This document shows positions 32,283 through 41,714 of a DNA stretch of 64,000 bases, one piece after another. A program made the position numbers and the translations under genes. Position 1 is the stretch's first letter; the number at the start of each line of letters is the position of its first letter. Under the pieces are notes generated by a model. The model was not told where the DNA came from, ran no database searches, and saw only the letters and a list, made by a program, of their open reading frames with translations. Source of the DNA: Acinetobacter pittii ATCC 19004 = CIP 70.29. GTDB taxonomy: Bacteria; Pseudomonadota; Gammaproteobacteria; Pseudomonadales; Moraxellaceae. The stretch covers positions 16,749 to 80,748 of the forward strand of contig NZ_KB849797.1 in NCBI RefSeq assembly GCF_000369045.1, in the 5' to 3' direction.

Positions 32283-32454
32283 GATCAACACCTATATCGA
32301 GGTGGGCCTATTGTATGAAAAAATGCTCGGTACTGCACCCATTTCAATATGCTTTTTCATGAAAGCGATTAAAGCTCGGTCATTTATAAAATGCCGTCTG
32401 TTTTAAAATAAAGCGTGATAAGATGCCGTACAGAGAGATAAATCTGATGTAGCC

Positions 32455-35262
32455 ATGTCTAATTTCAATAAAACCTTATCGAAACGCTTACGTCTGAATC
32501 ATGCATATGGGCAATTGATTGCTCTTATTTTTGTGCCCATTATGATTTTAACGTGTGTTGGTGCTTTTCTGGTTTTAACTGAAACCTCGCATTCAGTAAA
32601 ACAACAACAGCTACATCATGCCTCAGCAATTTTAGCTCGCTATAATCAAATCGCACTAGATTTATACCACCTAGTTGAACTACAGCCCGATGAATATGAC
32701 CATGCTCAGCACATCATGCAAAGCATGTTTAATGAAAAAAATCTAAAGCGTGCTGCTTTAATTGATAGTAATGGTCAGACTTATTTAAGTATCGGTTATC
32801 GAGACAATCGTTACTGGCCAAACTTTACTGAAAAAAATAATTTTTTTGGTCCAATCTCTTATAACCACAACAATATTTATGGACAGCGGATTAGCGACAC
32901 ACCCGGAAAAGCACCTGTCTGGCTTGTGATTGAAATGGATAATCAGCCACTAGAATTGGCTCGTTACCGTATTCTAATCGCCCTCGTCATTACTGGCTTA
33001 ATGACCTTACTGTTACTTTTACTTTGCTTGAATTTTTATTCGCGTCGCTGGATTGCGCCGATGTACGAAATTCGCATGCAGTTGCAACGTTTAAATGCAG
33101 ACACGTTGGACCAGCATATGGTCATTAACAGTACGGGTGAATTGCGCTTATTACAGCGTGATATTGCAAACGTTGTTAAACGATTGCACTTTAGCTTTTT
33201 AGAGTTAAAAGAACACACCGAACAAACCGAAGAAGACTTACGCAGAACGCTAGATACCTTAGAAGTTCAAAACATTACCTATCGTCAAGCACGTGACCAA
33301 GCAATTTCATCGAACCAAGCCAAATCAGTTTTCCTTGCCAATATTAGTCATGAGCTTCGAACGCCTTTAAACAGTATTGATGGCTTTATTCATTTATTAC
33401 TCCGCCAACAAAATCTAAATAACGAACAAAATCTTTACCTACAAACCATTCGCAAATCATCTGCCCATTTATTGGCATTAATTAATGATGTATTAGATTT
33501 CTCAAAAATTGATGCGGGTAAGTTAGAGCTCGAAACAGCACCGTTTGATTTAGAAGAAGCTGTTTTTGATGTCATGGATATGCTGTCTCCACTGGCTGCT
33601 CAAAAGCATATCGCAATGGCGTTTTATTATGCAGATAACATCCCACAGCAAGTGATTGGTGATGCTTTACGCTTCAAACAAATTCTGACCAACTTGATTT
33701 CAAATGCGATTAAGTTCACTCCAGACGGTGAAATTATTGTTCGTGTTCGTATGGAACATGATGATATTGGGCAATGCTTGCTTCATTTTAGTGTACAAGA
33801 CAGTGGTATTGGTTTAAGCGGCACAGATCGTAAAAAATTATTTGAATCTTTCTCGCAAGGTGATGCATCCGTTACACGCCAATTTGGCGGTACAGGTTTA
33901 GGTCTAGCTATTTCTAAACAGCTTGTCCATCTCATGCATGGCCAAATTGGTTTTGAGGATAACCAAGAACGTGCTCCAACAGAAAAAGGCTCGACCTTCT
34001 GGTTTACTGCACAATTTGTGGTAGATGAAGATTACGAGATTGAACACCCGCACTTTGAACATTTACAAGTGGTGTCTTATCTTGCCCACCCTGCTACAGC
34101 AAGTGTTTTACGTTATTACCTTGAAAACTATCATGTTCCGCACATCGAGACACAATCGATTCTGGACTTATTTAGTCGTTTAAAACATCTTGATCAGAAA
34201 GATAATACCTGGCTCATTGTTGACCATAGTGGTGATACTGAAGCGTTATTAAAAGAAATTCGTAGTCGTTATCAAGGTAATTTGGCAGTTTATGGCTATC
34301 AAATGACGCTTGAGCCAAATATGCTCACTGAATATCGTGCTCGTCCTCTCTATCAACCACTCAGCCGAAGTGGTCTTATTCAACTGTTGAGCGATCAACC
34401 TGTATTTGAAGAAGAACAACAAGACTTTAATGGTCAGGGTTTACACATTCTGGCAGTGGATGACCATTTACCTAACTTAATTGTTTTAGAAGCCCTACTG
34501 GGTGAACTCAACGTTAGAACAACTAAAGCAATCAGTGGTCAAGAAGCGCTTAATCTGATTCAAGAGCGAATCGATCAGAAACTCAAACCATTTGATCTAG
34601 TATTCATGGATATTCAAATGCCTGTCATGTCAGGTATTGATACCACGCGTGCTATTCGTTCATTAGAGTCGACTTTAGATGGAGAAATGCAGCTTCCAAT
34701 TATTGCATTAACCGCCCATGCCCTTGCCGATGAAAAACAAAAACTTCTCAAAGTCGGCATGAATGACTATGTCACCAAGCCAATTCAAATGGAACAAATT
34801 ATCCAGATTCTAACGCAATGGACTAAAAACAACTTTACAGCAAAAGCTCCAGATAAAGACCATCATGTCGTTGCAGAAGCATTAGATCCAGAAATTCTAA
34901 ACTGGCAACAAAGCTTGCAGCTTGCAGCCAATAAAGAAGACTTAGCTCAAGATTTACTTAAAATGTTAGTTGATAGTTTCCCAACTGAGCTAGACGAAAT
35001 GCAGCAGCTCATTGAGCTTGAAGACTTCCCTCAACTTGAGCATGTTTTACATCGTCTTTATGGCGCTACTCGCTATGTAGGGACTCCAAAACTACAACAA
35101 GTGACAGGTGACTTTGAGCAATTTATTTCAACACTACGCAAAGAACGCCGTATAGCAGATGAAGGTTTTATTGAAGAAGTTATGAGACGCTTTGATGAGC
35201 TAGGCCTTGTAGTGAAAGAAGTAGAAAGTGCTGCTCATCAAATCTTGGTGATCCCTGACTAG
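32455..35262 (+). CDS. gacS: Hybrid sensor histidine kinase GacS/BarA
   Basis: Inner-membrane tripartite kinase whose partner is the response regulator GacA. The 935 residues are: membrane helix 1 (about 22-42), periplasmic loop, helix 2 (about 173-195), HAMP, dimerisation domain with phospho-accepting His299 in SHELRTPLN, HATPase with GTGLGLAIS, receiver domain with acidic Asp669/670 and phospho-acceptor Asp719 in FMDIQMPVMSG, and a C-terminal HPt domain with His866 in HRLYGATRYVG. All three relay residues are present, so the phosphorelay should work. gacA is not in this window. Confidence 0.94.
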   Translation: MSNFNKTLSKRLRLNHAYGQLIALIFVPIMILTCVGAFLVLTETSHSVKQQQLHHASAILARYNQIALDLYHLVELQPDEYDHAQHIMQSMFNEKNLKRAALIDSNGQTYLSIGYRDNRYWPNFTEKNNFFGPISYNHNNIYGQRISDTPGKAPVWLVIEMDNQPLELARYRILIALVITGLMTLLLLLLCLNFYSRRWIAPMYEIRMQLQRLNADTLDQHMVINSTGELRLLQRDIANVVKRLHFSFLELKEHTEQTEEDLRRTLDTLEVQNITYRQARDQAISSNQAKSVFLANISHELRTPLNSIDGFIHLLLRQQNLNNEQNLYLQTIRKSSAHLLALINDVLDFSKIDAGKLELETAPFDLEEAVFDVMDMLSPLAAQKHIAMAFYYADNIPQQVIGDALRFKQILTNLISNAIKFTPDGEIIVRVRMEHDDIGQCLLHFSVQDSGIGLSGTDRKKLFESFSQGDASVTRQFGGTGLGLAISKQLVHLMHGQIGFEDNQERAPTEKGSTFWFTAQFVVDEDYEIEHPHFEHLQVVSYLAHPATASVLRYYLENYHVPHIETQSILDLFSRLKHLDQKDNTWLIVDHSGDTEALLKEIRSRYQGNLAVYGYQMTLEPNMLTEYRARPLYQPLSRSGLIQLLSDQPVFEEEQQDFNGQGLHILAVDDHLPNLIVLEALLGELNVRTTKAISGQEALNLIQERIDQKLKPFDLVFMDIQMPVMSGIDTTRAIRSLESTLDGEMQLPIIALTAHALADEKQKLLKVGMNDYVTKPIQMEQIIQILTQWTKNNFTAKAPDKDHHVVAEALDPEILNWQQSLQLAANKEDLAQDLLKMLVDSFPTELDEMQQLIELEDFPQLEHVLHRLYGATRYVGTPKLQQVTGDFEQFISTLRKERRIADEGFIEEVMRRFDELGLVVKEVESAAHQILVIPD

Positions 35263-35355
35263 CGTATCTATCAAATGGTATGACTGAGCTGTCATGTTTC
35301 CAAATTACAGCCATGTTATGCTCCGCTTGTCGATAAAAAAATAAGCGGGAATTTC

Positions 35356-36144
35356 ATGGCACTTTTACGTATTGAAAAGAATAATGGCATTGCAACAGTT
35401 TATCTAAACCGTCCTGATAAACGTAACGCCATGAGTTTTGCCCTCCTCAAAGAACTCGTTTCAACAGCAAAAGCCATTAAAAAAGATCGAGAGATCCGCT
35501 GTGTGATTTTGACAGGTGAAGCACAAGTTTTTAGTGCCGGAATTGATTTATCTGATCTGAATAATCCGAAAAATTCTGCCTTTGCCATTTGGGAGCTTGT
35601 GAAACCTGGCCAAAGTCTCTTCCAGAAAGCATTTCTTATTTGGCAAAATTTACCTGTACCTGTAATTGCGGCACTTGAAGGATATTGTTTTGGTGCCGGA
35701 ATGCAACTTGCCTTAGCAGCTGATATTCGAATTTCTCATCCAGACACAAAAATGTCGATTATGGAAAGCCGTTGGGGCTTAGTTCCAGATATGGGACTTA
35801 CTCGTTCATTAAAAGGCTTAATTGGCGTTGATCTTGCAAAAGAACTCACCTTAACGGCCCGCGTTTTTGATGGAGATTATGCAAAAGAAATTGGTCTTGT
35901 AACTCATTTAAGCGACTCTCCGCTAGAAAAAGCAAATGAAATTGCCACTGAAATGTTACAACGCTCACCCGATGCTCTCACTGCTGCAAAACGTGTACTT
36001 GATGCAATGGAACACCAACCAGAAAAATCATTACGTCTAGAAAAAATCTGGCAACTTAAATTATTACTTGGTAAAAATAGCAAACTTGCTCGTAAAAAAG
36101 ACAAACATCCGGAAGTTAATTTTTTACCACGCCAATATAAATAA
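35356..36144 (+). CDS. Enoyl-CoA hydratase/isomerase family protein
   Basis: A 262-residue crotonase-fold protein with NRPDKRNAMSFALL, the oxyanion-hole segments AQVFSAGIDLSDL and EGYCFGAGMQLALAADIRI, and ESRWGLVPDMGLTR. A Glu is retained at the site usually holding the second hydratase carboxylate (MESRWGLVPD). The exact reaction is not deducible. It is the first of three genes with short gaps (12 and 13 bp), followed by a 3-hydroxyisobutyrate dehydrogenase-like and a hydroxypyruvate isomerase-like gene. Confidence 0.87.
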   Translation: MALLRIEKNNGIATVYLNRPDKRNAMSFALLKELVSTAKAIKKDREIRCVILTGEAQVFSAGIDLSDLNNPKNSAFAIWELVKPGQSLFQKAFLIWQNLPVPVIAALEGYCFGAGMQLALAADIRISHPDTKMSIMESRWGLVPDMGLTRSLKGLIGVDLAKELTLTARVFDGDYAKEIGLVTHLSDSPLEKANEIATEMLQRSPDALTAAKRVLDAMEHQPEKSLRLEKIWQLKLLLGKNSKLARKKDKHPEVNFLPRQYK

Positions 36145-36156
36145 AGAGCTTAGATT

Positions 36157-37026
36157 ATGAATTTTGATCGCAACACCCCTATTGCTTTTTTAGGTATAGG
36201 GCTTATGGGGAGCCGCATGGCAACCCGCCTTATTCAAGCTGGCTTTCAAGTTGCGGTTTGGAATCGAACCCCTTCTGCATGTGAAGAACTGATTGATATC
36301 GGCGCACAGCCTCTAGATCTTATAAATATTGGCGAATATCCTGTTATTTTAATCTGTCTAGCAGATGACAAAGCCGTAGAGGCAGTATTTGAACAAATTC
36401 AGCCGAACTTAAAAGCTAAACAGGTAATTGTTGATTTCTCGAGCTTATCTGTTGCTGCAACAAAAACGCTTGCTCAAACTGCTGCCACACATGACGTTAT
36501 TTGGATTGATTCACCTGTATCAGGTGGAACAGCTGGAGCAGAACAAGGCACGCTTGTTATTTTTGCAGGTGGTGATGCTCAAACCATTACAGAATTAACG
36601 CCTGTTTATAATGTTTTATCTCAACGTGTAACACGGATGGGAGATACAGGAACTGGCCAAGCCACCAAAATCTGCAATCAACTCATTGTTGCAGCCAACA
36701 GTGCGCTTATTGCAGAAGCTGTTGCTCTTGCAGATCGAGCAGGTGTAGATACGACTTTGCTCGCTCCAGCTTTAGCGGGTGGATTTGCAGATTCAAAACC
36801 TTTTCAAATTCTCACCCCACGTATGGCAACTCATACCTTTGAACCTGTTCAGTGGAAAGTTCAAACATTATCAAAGGATCTTAACAACGCAGTAACATTG
36901 GCTAACAATGTTAATTTAGATATCCCAGTTGCACAAAAAGCTCTATTACAGCTACAAACTCACCAAAAAAATGGCTTTGCCGAGAAAGATTTAGCTACTA
37001 TGATTCAATTAATAGAGCAAAAATAA
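36157..37026 (+). CDS. NAD(P)-dependent 2-hydroxyacid/3-hydroxyisobutyrate dehydrogenase family protein
   Basis: A 289-residue beta-hydroxyacid dehydrogenase with the Rossmann loop AFLGIGLMGSRMATRL, the substrate motif DSPVSGGTAGAEQGTL and the catalytic lysine in GTGQATKICNQL. This covers tartronate semialdehyde reductases (GarR/GlxR) and 3-hydroxyisobutyrate dehydrogenases. The adjacent hydroxypyruvate isomerase-like gene favours the glyoxylate/tartronate semialdehyde route, while the crotonase neighbour would fit branched-chain acid breakdown. This is unresolved. Confidence 0.88.
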   Translation: MNFDRNTPIAFLGIGLMGSRMATRLIQAGFQVAVWNRTPSACEELIDIGAQPLDLINIGEYPVILICLADDKAVEAVFEQIQPNLKAKQVIVDFSSLSVAATKTLAQTAATHDVIWIDSPVSGGTAGAEQGTLVIFAGGDAQTITELTPVYNVLSQRVTRMGDTGTGQATKICNQLIVAANSALIAEAVALADRAGVDTTLLAPALAGGFADSKPFQILTPRMATHTFEPVQWKVQTLSKDLNNAVTLANNVNLDIPVAQKALLQLQTHQKNGFAEKDLATMIQLIEQK

Positions 37027-37039
37027 ACGGAGTTTGAGT

Positions 37040-37834
37040 ATGGGTCGTCTTGCAGTCAATTTATCCATGATTTTTACCGAAGTTCCTTTAATCGAACGTT
37101 TTGCTCTAGCCCATGCACAGGGTTTTGAATATGTCGAAATTCAATTCCCTTATGAATTGTCTATTGCAGATATTCAAACTCAACTCGAACGCTACAACCT
37201 CAGCCTTTGTTTAATTAATGTGCCTGCAGGTGATCTTATGCAAGGCGGAAACGGTTTAGCAGGCATTCCCGGCCAAGAAACAGCTTTCCATGAGGCATTA
37301 GAATTGGCTATTAGCTATGCCACGGCTTTAAACGTTCCTCGTGTTAATATTTTGGCGGGTAAGCAACCACTAGATGCTGACTTACTTCCTTGTTTAAAAA
37401 CACTAGCAGCCAATTTAAAACTTGCCTGCAACTTACTCAGTGAACATGATATAGAACCCGTTTTTGAAATGATTAATGGCACGGATATGCCTCGCTTTTT
37501 GGTGCAGAACATTGCGCAGGGCCAAGAAATGCTAGAAGCAGTCAATCACCCTGCCCTCAAAATGCAATATGACTGCTATCACATGGCCATGATGGGTGAA
37601 GATGTACTTGAGGGTTTGCAAGAGAATATTAACTTAATTGGACATATTCAATTTGCAGACTGTCCGGGCCGCCATGAGCCTGATACAGCTCAAATTCCTT
37701 ATGAACAAATTTTTTCTTGGTTAAAGCAAAGTTCATATCAGAACTATATTGCAGCGGAATATAAACCTGAAAATGGTTCAAATCAGTCGTTTACATGGAA
37801 GAAAAAATACTTTTCTGATGATGTAAATATATAA
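37040..37834 (+). CDS. Hydroxypyruvate isomerase family protein (TIM barrel)
   Basis: A 264-residue xylose-isomerase-like TIM-barrel protein of the Hyi type. Visible family segments are AVNLSMIFTEVPLIERFALAH, VNILAGK, EMINGTDMPRFL, MQYDCYHMAMM and HIQFADCPGRHEPDT. The metal-binding Glu, Asp, His and Glu residues can be traced in these motifs. The ATG at 37040 has CGGAG 7 bases upstream. It is last of the three-gene group and probably works with the preceding reductase. Confidence 0.85.
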   Translation: MGRLAVNLSMIFTEVPLIERFALAHAQGFEYVEIQFPYELSIADIQTQLERYNLSLCLINVPAGDLMQGGNGLAGIPGQETAFHEALELAISYATALNVPRVNILAGKQPLDADLLPCLKTLAANLKLACNLLSEHDIEPVFEMINGTDMPRFLVQNIAQGQEMLEAVNHPALKMQYDCYHMAMMGEDVLEGLQENINLIGHIQFADCPGRHEPDTAQIPYEQIFSWLKQSSYQNYIAAEYKPENGSNQSFTWKKKYFSDDVNI

Positions 37835-37915
37835 ACTGTTACGACTTCTGTTTGAAATTTAGCGCAAAAACCACTATATTAGATAGTGAGTAATTGTCAG
37901 GAAAATATACCCTAT

Positions 37916-38317
37916 ATGAATTTAGAACCATCGCCCAGCGTGTCTAATTCTCACGATTTCGCAATGAACACCTCAAATAAAGACGTACAAGCTTGTCTCA
38001 AAGTCGTCCACGACGCTTTAGTTGATGTAAAAGCAAAAGATATTCTCCAGTTAGATGTTAGCTCAATTAGCAATGTCGCTGATGCTATTGTAATTGCAAG
38101 TGGTACTTCTACTCGCCACGTCAAAGCACTTGCTGACAATGTTGCAGAAGAAGCTCGAAAAGCCGGTTTCCGCCCGATTGGCGTTGAAGGTGAACGAGAT
38201 GCAGAATGGATCTTAATTGATCTCGGCTTTGTTGTAGTACACGTAATGCTACCAACAGCTCGTAAATTCTATGATTTAGAAAGCTTATGGCGTACCGCTC
38301 CAGAGTCGGTTGCTTAA
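37916..38317 (+). CDS. rsfS: Ribosome silencing factor RsfS
   Basis: RsfS binds L14 and blocks subunit joining in starvation. About 133 residues with the family core KAKDILQLDVSSISNVADAIVIASGTSTRHVKAL (in parts), EGERDAEWILIDLG and VVHVMLPTARKFYDLESLW. Several starts are possible (37886 GTG, 37916 ATG, 37964 ATG); the conserved domain begins after 37970. nadD and rlmH, its usual neighbours, are not adjacent here. Confidence 0.93.
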   Translation: MNLEPSPSVSNSHDFAMNTSNKDVQACLKVVHDALVDVKAKDILQLDVSSISNVADAIVIASGTSTRHVKALADNVAEEARKAGFRPIGVEGERDAEWILIDLGFVVVHVMLPTARKFYDLESLWRTAPESVA

Positions 38318-38330
38318 AATTTTGCTTTTA

Positions 38331-38361
38331 AAAAAAGCGGCTCTTTTGAGCCGCTTTTTTA
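38331..38361 (+). terminator. Rho-independent terminator after rsfS
   Basis: AAAAAAGCGGCTC/GAGCCGCTTTTTT stem with a TTTT loop. Confidence 0.92.
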
Positions 38362-38398
38362 GTTGTTAAAGGGGATATTTTTCATTACCACCTACAGT

Positions 38399-38778
38399 TT
38401 ATTGTGTACTAACTTTTCTTTCTTCTCGAATAACTTTAAGCATTTCCTCAGTCATATTTATCTTCATTTTCTTTACCATATCACTTTGTAGCTCAGAAAA
38501 TAGTTTGAATTGCTCCTCACTTATATTTTTATAATCATCACCCGCCAATTTTTTATATCAGTTACCCCCATCCATTCCTTTTCCTCTTGTCTACATTTAT
38601 AGAAAGCAGCTTCAACAATATCATTTTCATCTTTATTCATTTTTATTTGAGGCCCAACTTGCCCCATCAAACAATTTGCATATTTTTCACTTACCTCCTC
38701 AAGAGGCTCCGCCAAAGTTACCGATGAAAAGGAAAAACTGATAAATGAGATTAAAAAGAATATTATTTTTTTAACCAC
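38399..38778 (-). pseudogene. Small exported protein gene broken by a one-base frameshift
   Basis: The frame starts with GTG at 38778 (AAGGA upstream) and encodes a signal peptide (FFLISFISFSFSSVTLAEP) and a Cys-containing mature part, but stops at 38521 after 85 residues. Adding one base in the six-T run at 38549-38554 restores a second frame. This reads KLAGDDYKNISEEQFKLF and continues in register to a stop at 38399, giving about 126 residues. Charged helical codons continue across both parts, so this looks like a recent loss of one base or a sequencing error. No family was recognised. Confidence 0.65.
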
Positions 38779-38956
38779 TTAAATTCCTTAAATAATTACT
38801 ATACATCAATCAAATATTATCATTCTTAGCATCCAGTTAAAGTAAAAAAATAGCCAATATAGCCCCCCCCATCACATTAAATAAAAATAAATACCTCCAT
38901 TTTTGATTATAGAGATTAAGTGAAAGTCCAAAAGCTGTCAGTCATCACCCATTTTT

Positions 38957-38984
38957 AAATTTGACATGACAAATTGTCAAATTT
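38957..38984 (+). promoter_or_regulatory. Nested palindromic operator upstream of an SDR gene
   Basis: Outer arms AAATTTGACA (38957-38966) and TGTCAAATTT (38975-38984) are perfect complements. They enclose a second overlapping palindrome, TGACAA-A-TTGTCA (38967-38979). The site lies about 60 bp before the SDR start, and the outer arm contains a TTGACA -35-like hexamer. This is the form of a TetR- or MarR-type operator. Confidence 0.55.
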
Positions 38985-39044
38985 GCAGCACTATACAAAT
39001 TCTTGAAGTCCCCACCAATAAATAGCATAACTGGAGTACAGAAA

Positions 39045-39866
39045 GTGAAGATATTAATTACAGGCGCTAATACGGGCATAGGTTTCGCCACAGCAGAACA
39101 ACTTGTAAAACAAGGGCAACATGTGATTTTGGCGTGTCGAAATCCTCAAAAAGCACAAGAGGCACAAAACAAACTACGCTCACTCAACCAAGGACAAGTC
39201 GATATCGTTTCTCTCGACTTAAATAGTCTTGAATTAACCAGAAAAGCTGCCTATGAAATTGCTGATCGCTATGGCAACCTTGACGTACTCATTAATAATG
39301 CAGGCTTATTTGCCAAAACCAAACAGTTGACCAGTGAAGGCTTTGAGCAACAATTTGGGGTTAATTATTTAGGTCATTTTTTATTAACTCAAAAACTACT
39401 CCCAGTTTTACAACAATCTCCTAAAGCGCGCATTATCCATCTTGCATCTATTGCTCACTGGGTTGGTTCAATTAAACCCAATAAATTTCGCGCAGAAGGC
39501 TTTTACAATCCCCTGTTCTATTATGGTCAATCAAAGCTTGCGAATTTGCTATTCAGCAATGCATTAGCAGAACAGTTAGCCGGAAGTTCAATTACCAATA
39601 ATGCATTACATCCGGGCGGTGTCGCTTCTGATATTTATCGCGACTTACCCAAACCTGTCTATGCGGCGATGAAATTAGGCTTAGTCCCAACCTCAGTTCC
39701 AGCAAAACTCATTACAGAAATGGCAACTGGAGATGCATGGCAGAACCGTAATGGTGAATATGTGAGTGCACATATGCCAGACTGGAAATCATCACACGCT
39801 AAAAATCAGCAACTGGCACGTGACCTGTATCAACAATCTATGGATCTTGTAGAAAAATTTCTTTAA
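39045..39866 (+). CDS. Short-chain dehydrogenase/reductase (retinol dehydrogenase-like)
   Basis: A 273-residue SDR with TGANTGIGFATAEQL, NNAGLFA and the catalytic YGQSKLAN. The layout (CRNPQKAQEA after the second strand, NNALHPGGVASDIYR late in the protein) is like retinol dehydrogenase or WW-oxidoreductase type SDRs, and the Arg after the second strand suggests NADP(H). A GTG start at 39045 is chosen because GGAG lies 8 bases upstream. A palindromic operator precedes it, so an inducible function is likely. Confidence 0.87.
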   Translation: MKILITGANTGIGFATAEQLVKQGQHVILACRNPQKAQEAQNKLRSLNQGQVDIVSLDLNSLELTRKAAYEIADRYGNLDVLINNAGLFAKTKQLTSEGFEQQFGVNYLGHFLLTQKLLPVLQQSPKARIIHLASIAHWVGSIKPNKFRAEGFYNPLFYYGQSKLANLLFSNALAEQLAGSSITNNALHPGGVASDIYRDLPKPVYAAMKLGLVPTSVPAKLITEMATGDAWQNRNGEYVSAHMPDWKSSHAKNQQLARDLYQQSMDLVEKFL

Positions 39867-39881
39867 AAAACCAGCTCAAAT

Positions 39882-39910
39882 AAAAAACCACCCGAAGGTG
39901 GTTTTTTTAT
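39882..39910. terminator. Bidirectional terminator between the SDR gene and pntB
   Basis: AAAAAACCACC-CGAA-GGTGGTTTTTT hairpin between convergent genes. Confidence 0.9.
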
Positions 39911-39921
39911 TTCAAAGCAAA

Positions 39922-41376
39922 TTAGTGGCCTGTACCGTTAATTGCTTTTGTCATATCTTCAACAACTTTCTTGGCATCACCAAAGATCATCATTGTTTTT
40001 TCGTTATAGAACAAATCGTTGTCTAGACCAGCATAACCAGTTGCCATAGAACGCTTAATCACCATGATTGTACGCGCTTTATGAGCTTCAAGAATCGGCA
40101 TACCATAAATTGGTGAGCTTGGATCATCTTTTGCAGCTGGGTTTACAACGTCGTTTGCACCAATTACAAGTACTACGTCAGTTGCAGGGAAGTCTGAGTT
40201 GATCTCATCCATTTCCAAAATGTCTTCATATGCTACGTCCGCTTCAGCAAGTAGTACGTTCATATGACCAGGCATACGACCTGCAACCGGATGGATTGCA
40301 AAGCGAACCGTTACACCCTGTTCTTTCAAAAGTTCACACAACTCTTTTACCGCATTTTGAGCACGACCTTGCGCCATACCATAACCCGGTACAATCACAA
40401 CGCTGTCCGCATTTGACATCAAGAAGCCAGCATCATCAGCAGAACCTGAACGGTAGTTACGTTGAACTTGTTCACCTTTATCTGCAGATGCAACTGCTGC
40501 ACCACCCATTGCTCCACCAAACAATACATTGATGATCGAACGGTTCATTGCTTTACACATGATGTACGACAGAATCGCACCAGATGAACCTACAAGCGAA
40601 CCTGCAACGATCAACATGTTGTTTTCAAGAGTAAAACCAATACCTGCCGCTGCCCAACCAGAGAATGAGTTAAGAAGCGATACCACTACAGGCATATCAC
40701 CACCACCGACCGGTGCAATCCAAACCCAACCAAATGCAAGTGCAAGTGCTGTCATTGCCCAGAAAGCAGTCATGTTGCCAGTTGTAAAGAAGTAGAAACC
40801 ACAAGCCAACATCGCAACAAAGATAAGTGCTTGAACAGGTTTAACCCATGCACCAGAAATTGTTTTAGCCCATTTTTTCGCAGCCAATTTACCATACGCA
40901 AACACAGATGCAGTAAAGGTAATCGCACCAACGAAACAACCAACAAACAATTCAAATAAATGAACCTTACTCATGTGTGCATGCTGCACGCCAGCTGCTG
41001 TTAAAGCCGCCTCATTTTGAGCGAATAGTTCAGTAAGTTGGTTGTTATGTAAAATTGCAGCAATCGCAATTAATACCGCAGCCAAACCCACCAATGAGTG
41101 CATAAGCGCAACAGTTTCCGGCATTTGAGTCATTGGCACTGTACGTGCACGCGCAATACCCACGATTGCACCTAACACCATTGCCCCAACGATCATCCAA
41201 ATAACTGGGTTATTCGCAACAAAGAAGGTTGTTACAACTGCTATCGCCATTGCGATCATACCGTAACGGTTACCTTGAATTGCTGTTTTAGGACCAGATA
41301 AGCCACGAAGCGTCAAGATAAAGAGGATTGCGCCAACAAGGTACAACCAGTTTGCATTTGCTTGAATAAATTCCAT
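39922..41376 (-). CDS. pntB: NAD(P) transhydrogenase subunit beta
   Basis: Membrane and NADP(H)-binding subunit of the proton-translocating transhydrogenase. The 484 residues have about nine N-terminal membrane helices and a C-terminal soluble domain III with VPGYGMAQGRAQNAV, HPVAGRMPGHMNVLLAEA and VIGANDVVNPAA. Length and motifs match PntB. Last of the pntAA-pntAB-pntB operon. Confidence 0.97.
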   Translation of the reverse strand: MEFIQANANWLYLVGAILFILTLRGLSGPKTAIQGNRYGMIAMAIAVVTTFFVANNPVIWMIVGAMVLGAIVGIARARTVPMTQMPETVALMHSLVGLAAVLIAIAAILHNNQLTELFAQNEAALTAAGVQHAHMSKVHLFELFVGCFVGAITFTASVFAYGKLAAKKWAKTISGAWVKPVQALIFVAMLACGFYFFTTGNMTAFWAMTALALAFGWVWIAPVGGGDMPVVVSLLNSFSGWAAAGIGFTLENNMLIVAGSLVGSSGAILSYIMCKAMNRSIINVLFGGAMGGAAVASADKGEQVQRNYRSGSADDAGFLMSNADSVVIVPGYGMAQGRAQNAVKELCELLKEQGVTVRFAIHPVAGRMPGHMNVLLAEADVAYEDILEMDEINSDFPATDVVLVIGANDVVNPAAKDDPSSPIYGMPILEAHKARTIMVIKRSMATGYAGLDNDLFYNEKTMMIFGDAKKVVEDMTKAINGTGH

Positions 41377-41388
41377 GTCAAAGCCCTC

Positions 41389-41703
41389 TTATTTCTTTTG
41401 CTTAGGCTTGAACATTTCCAGCATGCGTGCAGTTACTGCAAAGCCACCGAAAATATTAATGCTTGCCAAAAATACTGCAATCGCACCGAGTACGCTCACC
41501 ACATTCACACTTTGAAATGCAACGTTAGCATCTACACCTAAAACTGGCAGACCTACAGTTTGCAACATCGCACCTACCACAATAATAGATGACAACGCAT
41601 TAGTTACTGCCATAAGTGGTGTATGCAAAGCTGGCGTAACACCCCAAACCACGTAATAACCTACGAAGATGGCAAGGACGAAAATTGTAATAGTTTCAAC
41701 CAT
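41389..41703 (-). CDS. pntAB: NAD(P) transhydrogenase subunit alpha part 2 (membrane segment)
   Basis: A 104-residue protein with three to four membrane helices ([36 protein letters not shown]). It corresponds to the C-terminal membrane part of E. coli PntA. In this genome PntA is split into two genes, as in Rhodospirillum. It lies 12 bp from both neighbours. Confidence 0.95.
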   Translation of the reverse strand: MVETITIFVLAIFVGYYVVWGVTPALHTPLMAVTNALSSIIVVGAMLQTVGLPVLGVDANVAFQSVNVVSVLGAIAVFLASINIFGGFAVTARMLEMFKPKQKK

Positions 41704-41714
41704 GAGAAATCTCC

